A DNA stretch of 64,000 nucleotides from Hellea sp039977295 (lineage in GTDB: Bacteria; Pseudomonadota; Alphaproteobacteria; Caulobacterales; Maricaulaceae), in assembly GCA_039977295.1 (NCBI GenBank), contig JBDWDN010000012.1, positions 682,001 through 746,000 on the forward strand, given 5' to 3'. How positions within the stretch are numbered: the first letter of the stretch is position 1; the number at the start of each line of letters is the position of its first letter. A model generated the notes under the pieces. It was given only the letters and a program-made list of their open reading frames with translations. It had not been told where the DNA came from and searched no databases. Positions 8,190 through 17,273 of this stretch are shown one piece after another. The translations under genes were made by a program, and so were the position numbers.

Positions 8190-9283
8190 TACACTCTCAT
8201 CATATGGTGCGAAATAAAGGCCGCCAGTATCAATAACAGCGCAGCCCCTCCAAATAGCAATCCCCAGACATGTAGCAGGTCAAGTGCTGACTGTCCCCGC
8301 GCCAAAATGCCGTAAAAGGCTTCGATGCTCCAATGGTTAGGCGTGAAGCGCCCCAAAGATTGCAGCCATTCTGGCATCATGAAACGCGGCACCATCGATC
8401 CGCCAATGGCAGAGAATAATAATACGATGAAGGTCGAGACCGTATTCATTTGAGCAGAACTACCCGACAGGCTGGCCACAAATAATGCAATGGCTGAGGC
8501 GAGGGCCGCAGATCCCAGGCAGGCAAGAGCAAGGGCAGGCAAGTGCCCCATGACCGCAACCCCAAAGGCAAAATGTCCGACCGCGACAATTATCGCAGCT
8601 TGAAGGGTGCCAATCAGTGTCAAAAACAAGAACTTACCCGTCAGCATAGCCCCTGCGCCTGCAGGGCCCACCAGAAGCCTGTCCGAAATACCGCTCTTGC
8701 GTTCGTCCAAAGAGATAGCCGCGCCTTGCATGGCCGAAAATAATAGGAACAATATCGCCGTCGCCCCGATATAATAAGTCACCGAAGGATCGGTGATCTT
8801 TTCGCCCGATGTGTCAGGCAGAGCTGAAACTTCATTAAATATTTCCGGCGCGCTCACATTAGACCCATCAGCCATGATTTGACGAAGCTGCCCCATAAGG
8901 ACTGTCGCGGCAACCTCGCGGCTCGGATCTTTGATGATAGTTATTGGCCGCGTTGAGGGGTTTGCCATATCGCCGCTCACCACGATGCCGACATCATCTT
9001 CACCAAGCCTGACGCGTTCTCGGATGGAGTCTTCACCCCAATCCTTATCTGTTGTTAGGGTGAAGCTGGCTTTGTTTTCAATATCATTGGCGAAGGCAAT
9101 GCTGGCGGGGGCGTCACTGGTCAAAGCCATAGAGACTCGCAAATCAAGAGATCCACCTGATGCGTTAGAAAATATCGCCGCAAATATTCCGAAGATAAAC
9201 CCGGGCAAAATAAAAGCGAGAACTAAGGCCCCCTTATCACGCCAAAGCCTGAGCCACATGATTTTAAAGATGGCCGAGATCAT
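8189..9283 (-). CDS. ABC-2 type exporter permease
   Basis: This integral membrane protein of about 364 residues has the ABC-2 permease plan. It has an N-terminal helix (about residues 18-38), a periplasmic domain of about 120 residues rich in polar residues, then a block of five to six helices starting at YYIGATAILFLLFSAMQGAA. The segment SLDERKSGISDRLLVGP is the usual cytoplasmic coupling helix region that contacts the ATPase. The ATG at 9283 overlaps the stop of the ATPase gene (TAATG); a GTG two codons earlier is less likely. It pairs with the ATPase and sits between crtE and crtW. The cargo is unknown; movement of a lipid-soluble molecule such as a carotenoid is a hypothesis from position only. 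Confidence 0.88.
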   Translation of the reverse strand: MISAIFKIMWLRLWRDKGALVLAFILPGFIFGIFAAIFSNASGGSLDLRVSMALTSDAPASIAFANDIENKASFTLTTDKDWGEDSIRERVRLGEDDVGIVVSGDMANPSTRPITIIKDPSREVAATVLMGQLRQIMADGSNVSAPEIFNEVSALPDTSGEKITDPSVTYYIGATAILFLLFSAMQGAAISLDERKSGISDRLLVGPAGAGAMLTGKFLFLTLIGTLQAAIIVAVGHFAFGVAVMGHLPALALACLGSAALASAIALFVASLSGSSAQMNTVSTFIVLLFSAIGGSMVPRFMMPEWLQSLGRFTPNHWSIEAFYGILARGQSALDLLHVWGLLFGGAALLLILAAFISHHMMRV

Positions 9284-10215
9284 TAGCACTGACCCGTTTG
9301 TTCAATGCGGTGCATTAAAGATGTTAGCCCAGGGCGGCGGACGCTAATCTCGCGGATGGTTTCATTGCCGTTTCGGAGTGCCGTCATAAAAGCAGAAACG
9401 AAAGAAACTTCGCTGGCCTGTGTCATCGCTGTCCAGATCGTTGGTAACTCGCCTGGATGAAATTCGAAAGGACGCATGGCGTCCAAGCTTTCTGACGTTG
9501 GGGGGACGGCATAGCGCACCATGACTTCCCGCATTCCCTTGAAGCTGCGCGTCAATATCGCGGCAGGCGCATCAAAAGCGAGCTTTTCGCCGCCGCATAA
9601 GAGAAGAATTTTATCACATAGCGCTTCGGCTTGCTCTAATTCATGGGTCACAAGTAAAACCGCCATGCCGCGCTGGGCCAAACTTCGCGCCAAACGGTGA
9701 ACCGTGTCGCGGGCAGGGACATCTACGCCCGCTGTAGGTTCATCAAAAATGATAACTTTAGGCTCATGCATAATGGCTGCAGCGACGTTGATACGGCGTT
9801 TCATTCCGCCCGATAGGGCGCTAACGGGCGAATCTGCTTTGCCGCTCATCCCGACGGCTTCTAAGGCATCTTCAATAGCGGCTTTACGCCTAGAGCGCGG
9901 CAAGCCCATTATTTTGGCAAATGCGGCTAAATTCTCTCTCCCGCTCATGTGGGAATAGAGCCCGATGTCTTGCGGGACCAAGCCTAAGAGTTTTTGCCGG
10001 TTATGCCCGCGCTTTAGTCTTGTGTCGCCAATCTGAACATAACCATCGTAATTAACACGGCCGCATAAAGCCTTGATAAGGCTTGTTTTTCCTGCTCCGT
10101 TTGGGCCTATTATACCAATAAGTTCACCAGCGTTGATATCTAGGTCCAAGGATTTTAGGGCCTGATGATTGCCGTAATGCACCGATAATTCGAAAACGCG
10201 AAGCGTCGGACTCAT
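9283..10215 (-). CDS. ABC transporter ATP-binding protein (ABC-2 family)
   Basis: The 310-residue ATPase has a complete nucleotide-binding domain in its first 220 residues: Walker A GPNGAGKTS (near residue 38), Q-loop VPQDIGLYS, signature SALSGGMKRR (near 138), Walker B VIIFDEPTAG and H-loop VTHELEQ. The SGGMKRR form of the signature is typical of the CcmA/NodI-like exporters that pair with ABC-2 permeases. The last 90 residues are a C-terminal extension, common in this group. Its ATG overlaps the crtE stop (ATGA), and its own stop overlaps the permease start, so an even ratio of the two products is expected. Confidence 0.92.
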   Translation of the reverse strand: MSPTLRVFELSVHYGNHQALKSLDLDINAGELIGIIGPNGAGKTSLIKALCGRVNYDGYVQIGDTRLKRGHNRQKLLGLVPQDIGLYSHMSGRENLAAFAKIMGLPRSRRKAAIEDALEAVGMSGKADSPVSALSGGMKRRINVAAAIMHEPKVIIFDEPTAGVDVPARDTVHRLARSLAQRGMAVLLVTHELEQAEALCDKILLLCGGEKLAFDAPAAILTRSFKGMREVMVRYAVPPTSESLDAMRPFEFHPGELPTIWTAMTQASEVSFVSAFMTALRNGNETIREISVRRPGLTSLMHRIEQTGQC

Positions 10216-11123
10216 GTTTTCAAAAACGAAAATTGGGCATCGAGCACGCCGTTAAGTGTCAATACGTTACTAAGCTCAGCCCGTGCCAATGCTTCTTTTG
10301 CACTATCAATATACCCCGTGAGCCGTTCCATGGCTGCTTCTGATCCTGCCAGCGCTAATATGGTGGCTTTGCCGACATCACGGCCGACGGACTTTTCTGC
10401 CTGGGCGTCGCTCATGACCGTATCCTTGACATCATCCATCAATTGAAAGGCGAGGCCAAGGTGATATGAGAAATCCTTAAGCGCCGCGCGCCGCGCAGCT
10501 TTTGACCCTGCAAGCACGGCGGAGCCTTCAACGCTAAAGTCAAATAAAGCGCCTGTTTTCAATGTGTTAAGTCGTTCTATTTCAGCAATACTGGCATTAG
10601 AATCGCTATTAGCAAGGTCCGCCATTTGTCCCGCAATCAAGCCCTTAGACCCAACCGCATAGGATAGCAGATCAACAAGCTCGATACGTTTTTCCGCGTC
10701 GACATGCTTAAGCCTAGACAGCACACCAAAGGCGCGGTTGAGCAGCGCCGTAGCAGTTAAAATGGCCGTGCTCTCATCAAAGGCTATATGGGTTGTCGGT
10801 TGATTACGCCGCAAATCCGCATCATCCATGCAGGGCAAATCGTCGAGTATAAGTGACGCCGCATGTACCATCTCGGCAACGCAGCCAACATCGACTGCCG
10901 CTTCGCCATCAAAACCTGCGCCTTTGGCAACAAAAACACAAAGAAGAGGGCGAAAACGTTTACCAGGTGACAGCAAAGCGTGACGCTGAGCTTCATGCAG
11001 ACGTGCAGGCCATGTTTGCGCTGTCGGCACAATCGTGGCTAAACGCGATTCAATAGCTCCGCGCGCGGCATTAATAGCGCCGCCAATATCCGTGTCTTCA
11101 TGTAATTTATGCGGCTGTGTCAC
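10212..11123 (-). CDS. crtE: Geranylgeranyl/farnesyl diphosphate synthase
   Basis: A short-chain trans-prenyl diphosphate synthase, 303 residues. It shows the first aspartate-rich motif DDLPCMDD (residues 94-101), the downstream arginines ADLRRNQPTTH, and the second motif QLMDDVKD (near residue 228). The DDxxxxD spacing of the first motif is found in bacterial FPP and GGPP synthases alike. Co-transcription with crtW and crtZ favours a GGPP synthase feeding carotenoids (crtE), but an ispA-type FPP synthase cannot be excluded because chain-length residues are not decisive by eye. It is the first gene of a coupled six-gene run. The 174 bases upstream separate it from the WD40 protein and presumably hold the promoter. 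Confidence 0.8.
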   Translation of the reverse strand: MTQPHKLHEDTDIGGAINAARGAIESRLATIVPTAQTWPARLHEAQRHALLSPGKRFRPLLCVFVAKGAGFDGEAAVDVGCVAEMVHAASLILDDLPCMDDADLRRNQPTTHIAFDESTAILTATALLNRAFGVLSRLKHVDAEKRIELVDLLSYAVGSKGLIAGQMADLANSDSNASIAEIERLNTLKTGALFDFSVEGSAVLAGSKAARRAALKDFSYHLGLAFQLMDDVKDTVMSDAQAEKSVGRDVGKATILALAGSEAAMERLTGYIDSAKEALARAELSNVLTLNGVLDAQFSFLKT

Positions 11124-11297
11124 CCGACTATAGACCTCCGTGAATCATATACTTAGTGGCATATGGGAAGGATAAACGGAAGTCATAAGACGCGGTCAAG
11201 TAAGTATTCCCGAAAAGACCTCCTATGACAGGATGTCAGAGCTGTGTGTCTGGAGGACCAGTTGATCCTATACTCAAAGTCAGACCCCGAAGTTTTC

Positions 11298-13580
11298 TCA
11301 TAGGCCGGGCAAAATGATACGTTTTAAAAACCCAGGTCGTTTTGATAAGTTTTCGGCTGGTATTACGGCCTCTGTCTCATAGCGAAAAATATAAAGTTCG
11401 TTGCCAACTGCAACCGCAATATCATTGGTGCCTGTGAGCGCCAAGGCCTGCTGGATGGGGTTATCGAAGGTGTGCTTCGCAAGTGCCTTGCCATCATGAG
11501 ACCAAATCACAAAGGAATGATCACGGCTCCAGGAAATAATGAGACCATCGTCATTTGATATTACGCCTAAGATCGCCTCTGTATGCTCGAATAGGCGCGC
11601 CAAAAGCGCCCCATTTGTATCTCGAAGCACAAGTTCGGGCCCAGCCCCATAGGTCAACATATTGCCATTCTGAAGTAATGCCGAGCCCATGGCGCTTTCC
11701 GAAAGGCGAAGATGCGTATTTAAGAGCTCTCCGCGCAAATTATAGATGTTGATTTTCTCCTTATGTGTCGTCAGCAACCTTTGACCCTCAAGCTCACGAA
11801 TGAACCTTGAGCGTTCTTCGATGGGAACCTCGTCTGTCATTTTACCCTCAGTGTTGTAATACTTCAGGCTATCCAAACAGACTAATATTCTACCATCTTT
11901 GAGCACCTTCGGGACTGCTTCATATGCGACTTTGGCAATACGCTCGCCGCTTGCTTCATGGATAAAGAATATGCCATCTCCGAAACTTAAAATCCGACCA
12001 TCATAAAGGGCTTGCATCCCCAAAGGCGTATATCTGAAAGCCTTAAAGGCACCTTCCGACTTGTTCTCTAAATCTGTAATGTGAAAGTTGCTTCTCGCAC
12101 TCATGGCGAGCCAGCCATTGGAAAGCTGCGCAATCGTTTCCGTAAACTTAGAATAACCTTCCCCATTATACCCGTCAATTTTGTGGGAATATTCGAACTC
12201 GTGATCAAATATAAGATTATGCTGTCCTGACCCCCAGCTGATGTAACGGCCATCGTCGAGTTTCATGACGCCGCGCATGGTATGGGTGTCACCCGCTTTT
12301 TTAGATTGCAGATGCTGACCTTCTTTATCCCAAATACGGATGACGCCCTCAGTGTTACTCCACGTGACGACGGACCCGTCATCGAGCTGTAATAATCCGC
12401 TAATATCTTTGCTATGGGCCTCTCTTGGCGGCGCAGCTTTTTGAGTGTCCCAGGTGAGCAGTTGTCCGTCTGCGCTGGAAGATAATAGCTCTCCATTTTC
12501 AAGTTCAAATACTTGGAAAATTTTACCGGTGTGTCCATGTAAGACGCCCAAAGGACCTCCACCTTCAGTCCACAGGCGGATTGTGTTGTCTTCACTCCAG
12601 GTAATAATGCGACCGTCTTTCAACGCCAGAGCGCCCCCTATACGGTGGGTGTGGCCTTCTAACTTAGCAACAACCTCGCAATCGCCCTCCCAAATTACAG
12701 CAGACTTGGCCCAACCGTTCGACAAAGACAGATAGCGATCGTTACGAAGTTCTAAAATTGGAGCAGAGTTAAAATCAATCGCTTCGATTGTTTTGAGATA
12801 TTCGCCTTTTGGACTGTAATATATCAGGTCGTTGACCCCATCTTCATCATCTTCATTCTGCACGCGGAAACGGCCATCTCGTAACTCAGTCACATCGACT
12901 ATGCGCACTGGAGACTTGAGTTCCAACACTTCCTCTCCATCCGAATCATAAACCAAAGAGCGTCCATCGGCGCCAACACTCAATATTCTATCATTTGATA
13001 TGGTCTCGAGTGAGTATAACTCTAAGCTATGGCCTCTGAGGTCATCGTAAAAAGACCCATCGGCATTCCAAATTACGTGATGCGCCCAGCAATCGATCCA
13101 CGTAACGAAACGTCCATTCGGTAGCTCTGTGGCACCGCAGACGTCCGTATAACTCCCATCCCTTGACAATCTGCAGAGAGGGTCTCCTTCCTTACTATAA
13201 AGCGTTGGTTCTTTTTTAAGGCCGACGACTGGGAAGAAATTTCCCGTTGATAGAACAAACACATCTTGAAAAGTATCGTTAGGCTTTATGTGTTTCAGTA
13301 TCTTGCCGTCAGGTGCAATGAGGATGATGCGTTTTTTCGTCCAGCACATTAACCGCCCATCAGCTAGCTCTCGACCTTGTAGGGTATCGGCCTGAAGATC
13401 GAGTATGACTGCATTTTCTCCATGCTGATCACTTAAACGATACTTTCTATCACTTCCGCGCGTGAAGAGACGACCATCAGACAGCAAGGTAACTCCTGCG
13501 ACACCATGCGCGTAACCTTCTAACTTCCGAAGGTAGTTATTGGAGCAAGTGTTTTCTGAAACTTGACTTAAACGCCTCAT
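11298..13580 (-). CDS. WD40-like beta-propeller protein, 760 residues
   Basis: A 760-residue protein made almost wholly of repeated units of about 40 residues in the pattern L-x-D-G-R-x-(I/L)-(S/T)-W-S-x-D-x-x-(I/V)-x-(I/L)-W. Clear copies are DGRIITWSEDNTIRLW, NGELLSSSADGQLLTWD, DGSVVTWSNTEGVIRIWD and DGLIISWSRDHSFVIWS. This is the WD40/quinoprotein-like propeller fold; the length allows two propellers. There is no signal peptide or membrane helix, so it is probably cytoplasmic. No enzymatic domain was seen; such proteins usually act as binding scaffolds. It is a single gene lying between the carotenoid operon and an ankyrin-repeat gene, with non-coding gaps on both sides. The function is unknown. 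Confidence 0.8.
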   Translation of the reverse strand: MRRLSQVSENTCSNNYLRKLEGYAHGVAGVTLLSDGRLFTRGSDRKYRLSDQHGENAVILDLQADTLQGRELADGRLMCWTKKRIILIAPDGKILKHIKPNDTFQDVFVLSTGNFFPVVGLKKEPTLYSKEGDPLCRLSRDGSYTDVCGATELPNGRFVTWIDCWAHHVIWNADGSFYDDLRGHSLELYSLETISNDRILSVGADGRSLVYDSDGEEVLELKSPVRIVDVTELRDGRFRVQNEDDEDGVNDLIYYSPKGEYLKTIEAIDFNSAPILELRNDRYLSLSNGWAKSAVIWEGDCEVVAKLEGHTHRIGGALALKDGRIITWSEDNTIRLWTEGGGPLGVLHGHTGKIFQVFELENGELLSSSADGQLLTWDTQKAAPPREAHSKDISGLLQLDDGSVVTWSNTEGVIRIWDKEGQHLQSKKAGDTHTMRGVMKLDDGRYISWGSGQHNLIFDHEFEYSHKIDGYNGEGYSKFTETIAQLSNGWLAMSARSNFHITDLENKSEGAFKAFRYTPLGMQALYDGRILSFGDGIFFIHEASGERIAKVAYEAVPKVLKDGRILVCLDSLKYYNTEGKMTDEVPIEERSRFIRELEGQRLLTTHKEKINIYNLRGELLNTHLRLSESAMGSALLQNGNMLTYGAGPELVLRDTNGALLARLFEHTEAILGVISNDDGLIISWSRDHSFVIWSHDGKALAKHTFDNPIQQALALTGTNDIAVAVGNELYIFRYETEAVIPAENLSKRPGFLKRIILPGL

Positions 13581-13717
13581 ATAATTTCCATCAAATTCAT
13601 ATGTCCTAGAACTCTATATTGGAGTCTTAATTCCGTCAAATAGACGGTCTTAATGTCGCGTAAACTAAGCCTCTGAAATGAACGGCAATAAACGCTCAAA
13701 TTAAGACACCGGGGAAA

Positions 13718-14857
13718 CTACCGTAAATCATCAGAATGAACATCAGGCCTTTCCTTAAATTTATCAATGATGGAGATAATGGTTTCCAACTTCACCTTTT
13801 CTGAACTCCTGGAGTCAAGTTTCCGAATTTTCTCAGCAATAAACTCTCGTGTTGTCTGACCATCTTTGCTTTTATGAGACAAATCTAACCCATATCTTAT
13901 CAATAAATTAGCTGCTTCAACCTTTGGAAATTCCATCAAGAGAGTCCTGTCCAAATAGTCATGACGATAATTTGGATCAGCACCGTTTTCGAGGTAAAAT
14001 TCAACCAAAGCCCATGAGTCCCTACCTATTGCCCATTGAATCGGACGATCATAATTACCAGATAATTGGCGGTTAAAATCCGCGTCATGACGAGATAAAA
14101 TACGTGCAATCTCAAGCGCTCTTTCATCTTCAAAAATAACCTGCGCATCTTCGGGTAGATCTTTTGCGATACTCCAATCCAAAAGATATGTGCCTGTCAT
14201 TGAGTTTTGCTGTATCGGGCCAGTGCTGTCGACGTGATCATATAGAGGCAAGTCCAATCTCGCCCCACCTTCAAGCAAAGCTCGAACGCATTCTGTATGC
14301 TTTCTTTGGACAGCCATTGATAATGGTGTCATTTTCCATTTACCTTTTACATCAAGTTTTTGACCATTCGAAACAGCAAGGTTGATATATTCAAGGTCCC
14401 CGTCTTCAGCCGCCCATAATAGGCGCTTCGAGGGGGAGGGTGGACGCACTATTACTTCGTCTTTGATCCGTTTAGCTGCGATTTTATCTTTCGATATAAA
14501 GCTAATGGTTTTGACACCCAGAGAGAAATACCTTGACGGCAAGTAGTATTTTCCTTCGCCAAACCCATCTGTCATTTGCCCGTAAACATAATCAGATAGA
14601 TTTGCTATCGTGACATCAGTCGTATCGTCCACAACATGAAAACTAAAACGGGCGAATAAACGGCCTGCTTCAAACTGTAACTCCATATTATGACCTTTAG
14701 ATATCAACCGGTTAAGTGGAGCGTCCATATGGGTCAACAAATTGGAGTCACTTAGCTTTGATTTATAATTATGAAGCGATTTTAGCAGAGTGGGATTTTG
14801 AACAACTTCTCTGTTTTCATCGAAAGCGATAACCAAATATTCGAAGTCTAATCTCAT
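13718..14857 (-). CDS. Ankyrin-repeat protein
   Basis: A protein of about 379 residues in two parts. The first 150 residues have no family I recognise; they look like an alpha/beta domain with FEYLVIAFDENREVV and YLPSRYFSLGVKTI. From about residue 160 come ankyrin repeats: LLWAAEDGDLEYINLAVSNGQKLDVKGKWKMTPLSMAVQRKHTECVRALLEGGARLD, then units around WSIAKDLPEDAQ, PIQWAIGRDSWALVEFYLENGADPNY, and TLLMEFPKVEAANLLIRYGLDLSHKSKDGQTTREFI. Ankyrin repeats bind partner proteins. No signal peptide is seen. The ATG at 14857 is preferred; a GTG at 14872 would add five residues. Non-coding DNA flanks it on both sides (about 140 and 250 bases). The A+T content looks higher than in the neighbouring carotenoid genes, so it may be an accessory gene. 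Confidence 0.75.
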   Translation of the reverse strand: MRLDFEYLVIAFDENREVVQNPTLLKSLHNYKSKLSDSNLLTHMDAPLNRLISKGHNMELQFEAGRLFARFSFHVVDDTTDVTIANLSDYVYGQMTDGFGEGKYYLPSRYFSLGVKTISFISKDKIAAKRIKDEVIVRPPSPSKRLLWAAEDGDLEYINLAVSNGQKLDVKGKWKMTPLSMAVQRKHTECVRALLEGGARLDLPLYDHVDSTGPIQQNSMTGTYLLDWSIAKDLPEDAQVIFEDERALEIARILSRHDADFNRQLSGNYDRPIQWAIGRDSWALVEFYLENGADPNYRHDYLDRTLLMEFPKVEAANLLIRYGLDLSHKSKDGQTTREFIAEKIRKLDSRSSEKVKLETIISIIDKFKERPDVHSDDLR

Positions 14858-15104
14858 TCTCAATAGATACACACAGGCATATCATGTTGCAAAGTAATTT
14901 GGACATCCTAAGTGGAGTGATGGTATTTAAAACTTGGTTTTAGGTCGAGGCTCCTAAGATGTGAGCGCTTACAGTCCTGCAAAGTAAAACACTTAGCTAA
15001 CATCCGCGTTACCCTAAATCAGACATTTAGTTCTTATCTCCGCCGCGCATCGCTTGCCTGGGGGGTATAGGAACTTCTATAAGCCGAACACTCATATGCC
15101 ACCT

Positions 15105-17273
15105 CTATAATAGCCTTTTAACATTGACCAATTTAAGCAACTCAGCCGCGGCCTTAGCATCACAGAGCGCGCGGTGATGGCTCGTCAGATCAATCTCAAA
15201 TTCGCGGCAGAGATTTTTGAGGCTGTAGGAGCGGTAGCCCGGATAGAGCTTTCGCATAGATGAACAGGTGCAGATTTTGGGATGACGAAAACGGCGGTCT
15301 ATGCGTTTGAACTCGGCGGATATAAAACCGTAATCAAAGTTTACATTATGGGCGGCAAAGATGGCGTCGCCCATGAATTCTTCAAAACTATCTGCGATTT
15401 CCGCGAAAAGGGGCGCGGTGCTGACCATCTCTTGGGTAATGCCTGTTAGGCGCGTGATGTTTGACGGGATAGAGCGCTCGGGATTTAGCAGGTTTTGCCA
15501 CTCTCCGATAATTTCGCCGCCTTGCATTTTGACAGCACCAATTTCTGTTAGGCGGTGAAGCCCTGCGCGCCCGCCTGTGGTCTCTACGTCGACAACGACA
15601 TAGACTTGGTTGGGATCAATCACCCAGTCAATGCGCGTAATATCCGTCTTAAATCCCGCCGCGCGAAGCTGCTGTATGCGGCTTAGCTGATTACGGCGAA
15701 TAACATCGCCCTCGGCTTTGATCTCAATAAAGTGCACCGCGCCGTCTTCAACGCACATCAGATCGGGAAAGCCGTCTTTCATGTGGGTGTAGTCCTGCGC
15801 CATGGACCGCAATATCTGAGTTAGGGCTTCTGGCCGCGCATGTGTGATCAGGGTTTTGACCTTTTCAACGGTGCCGCCATTCCAGCGGAAAATGCCGTTA
15901 GGTGTATTGTGATGGCGACTAATCGTCTGAAGCAGCTTCACAAAAGTTTCTTGCGGCGTAGAGAGGGAGTCCAGCCGCGTCTCAATCCGTCCCTTAAAGG
16001 CCTCGTAAAAGCCGCCCGACTTTAAAGTCGCGGGCAAACGCTCAAAGCTATTATAAAACCCAGCCGCATGTTCTCCGTAAAGTTCATCCCAAAATAACAG
16101 CCCAAATAACATCCGCCAGACACTATTCTCGGTGCGGTAAACAGACATCCCTTTAGCTTCATAATAGCGGCGTGCTGCGGCTTCGGGTTGGTTGCGATAG
16201 GCCTCGTCAATCTCTATGATTTCGCTGCCCCGCAAAATATCGGTGACGAGGCTTGTGCGTTTTTTCCTATATTTACGCGCATAGAAGTCCTGGGCGAAAT
16301 TATGCTCTTCATCACTGCCGGGGTTATCGATGAGTTCTAACAAGCGAGCCTCTGTCCACTCCGTCTCGCCGCGTGAATAGCGCAATCGAATAATACGTTC
16401 GTTGCAGAGCGGGGTTTCGCTGCGGGCATAGAGGGAGAGCGCTGTATCAATATCGCTTAAACGCTCAGACAGGCCGCCAAGTTTTTGCAATAGCTTGTCG
16501 CGCGAATGGGTGCTCACGGAGCAGAGCGGCGCGGGCCAATCATCCACACTATCAACCAACCCTGCAACATCGCCGTCTGTGCCGTGCTTAAAGCTGTGTA
16601 AGCCCTTCGCGTAGAAGTAGGCCGTTTGCGCTTCGGATGCCGTATCAAAACGCGCCCCATAATCGGCTTTAAAATCAGGTGTTTTGACGAGCCCCAAATC
16701 TCGAAGGGTAAAGTTTTGCAGGCTTGTTTCAATCTTTCCAAAATAGAGGAAGAGGCAAAACTGTAGAACCTCTTGACGAGACTGAACGATATAATCAGCC
16801 GCGACCAGACCCTCAGAAAAGGGGATATGGGTGAGCGCTGCGCCGACTAAGACAGCCTTCTTCCAAGAGACGCGATAAGCACTTGCGCAGATATGGCGCG
16901 TCATAAAGGCAATAAGCTCGGCCTTAGAAAGCGCGCTTAAATAGGCGGCGTAATCGCTCTCATTGACACTACTGAGAAAATCCAATCTGCGAAGAATCTC
17001 TGCCTGCTTGTTTATATGCGGAATTTCCTCATAGGATAGCTTTTGGAGGCTAAAGACAGAGCCTTTGCGCCCTGCTAACCGCGCATAGAGACATTGCGCA
17101 GGGACGGGCAAGGCCATAAAATCCTCAATAAAGGCTTTATGCTCGGGGCCAAGCACAGCGTCATAACGCTCCACAACGAAGCCCAGCATTTCGCAAAAAT
17201 TGCTATGGTAATAATATTGCGGAAGATCAGGGAGCTTCCTTTTTTGCGCGCCAAGGCTGTTTTGGGGTCTCAA
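15105..17273 (-). CDS. FAN1-type VRR-NUC nuclease fused to a DEDDh exonuclease
   Basis: A 722-residue fusion. The first 550 residues resemble bacterial FAN1: an N-terminal FAN1-like helical region (YYYHSNFCEMLGFVVERYD), a long helical middle, and the VRR-NUC catalytic core with GFPDLM (501-506) and FIEIKAEGD (EIK at 517-519), the PD-(D/E)xK metal ligands. FAN1 is a structure-specific nuclease acting on flaps and interstrand crosslinks. From residue 557 a DnaQ-like 3'-5' exonuclease begins: VVVDVETTGG (D562, E564), AAHNVNFDYGF and HHRALCDAKAAAEL, the full DEDDh set. The start overlaps the polymerase stop by four bases (ATGA), so it belongs to the SOS-type operon headed by dinB. Both nuclease centres look intact. 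Confidence 0.85.
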   Translation of the reverse strand: MRPQNSLGAQKRKLPDLPQYYYHSNFCEMLGFVVERYDAVLGPEHKAFIEDFMALPVPAQCLYARLAGRKGSVFSLQKLSYEEIPHINKQAEILRRLDFLSSVNESDYAAYLSALSKAELIAFMTRHICASAYRVSWKKAVLVGAALTHIPFSEGLVAADYIVQSRQEVLQFCLFLYFGKIETSLQNFTLRDLGLVKTPDFKADYGARFDTASEAQTAYFYAKGLHSFKHGTDGDVAGLVDSVDDWPAPLCSVSTHSRDKLLQKLGGLSERLSDIDTALSLYARSETPLCNERIIRLRYSRGETEWTEARLLELIDNPGSDEEHNFAQDFYARKYRKKRTSLVTDILRGSEIIEIDEAYRNQPEAAARRYYEAKGMSVYRTENSVWRMLFGLLFWDELYGEHAAGFYNSFERLPATLKSGGFYEAFKGRIETRLDSLSTPQETFVKLLQTISRHHNTPNGIFRWNGGTVEKVKTLITHARPEALTQILRSMAQDYTHMKDGFPDLMCVEDGAVHFIEIKAEGDVIRRNQLSRIQQLRAAGFKTDITRIDWVIDPNQVYVVVDVETTGGRAGLHRLTEIGAVKMQGGEIIGEWQNLLNPERSIPSNITRLTGITQEMVSTAPLFAEIADSFEEFMGDAIFAAHNVNFDYGFISAEFKRIDRRFRHPKICTCSSMRKLYPGYRSYSLKNLCREFEIDLTSHHRALCDAKAAAELLKLVNVKRLL

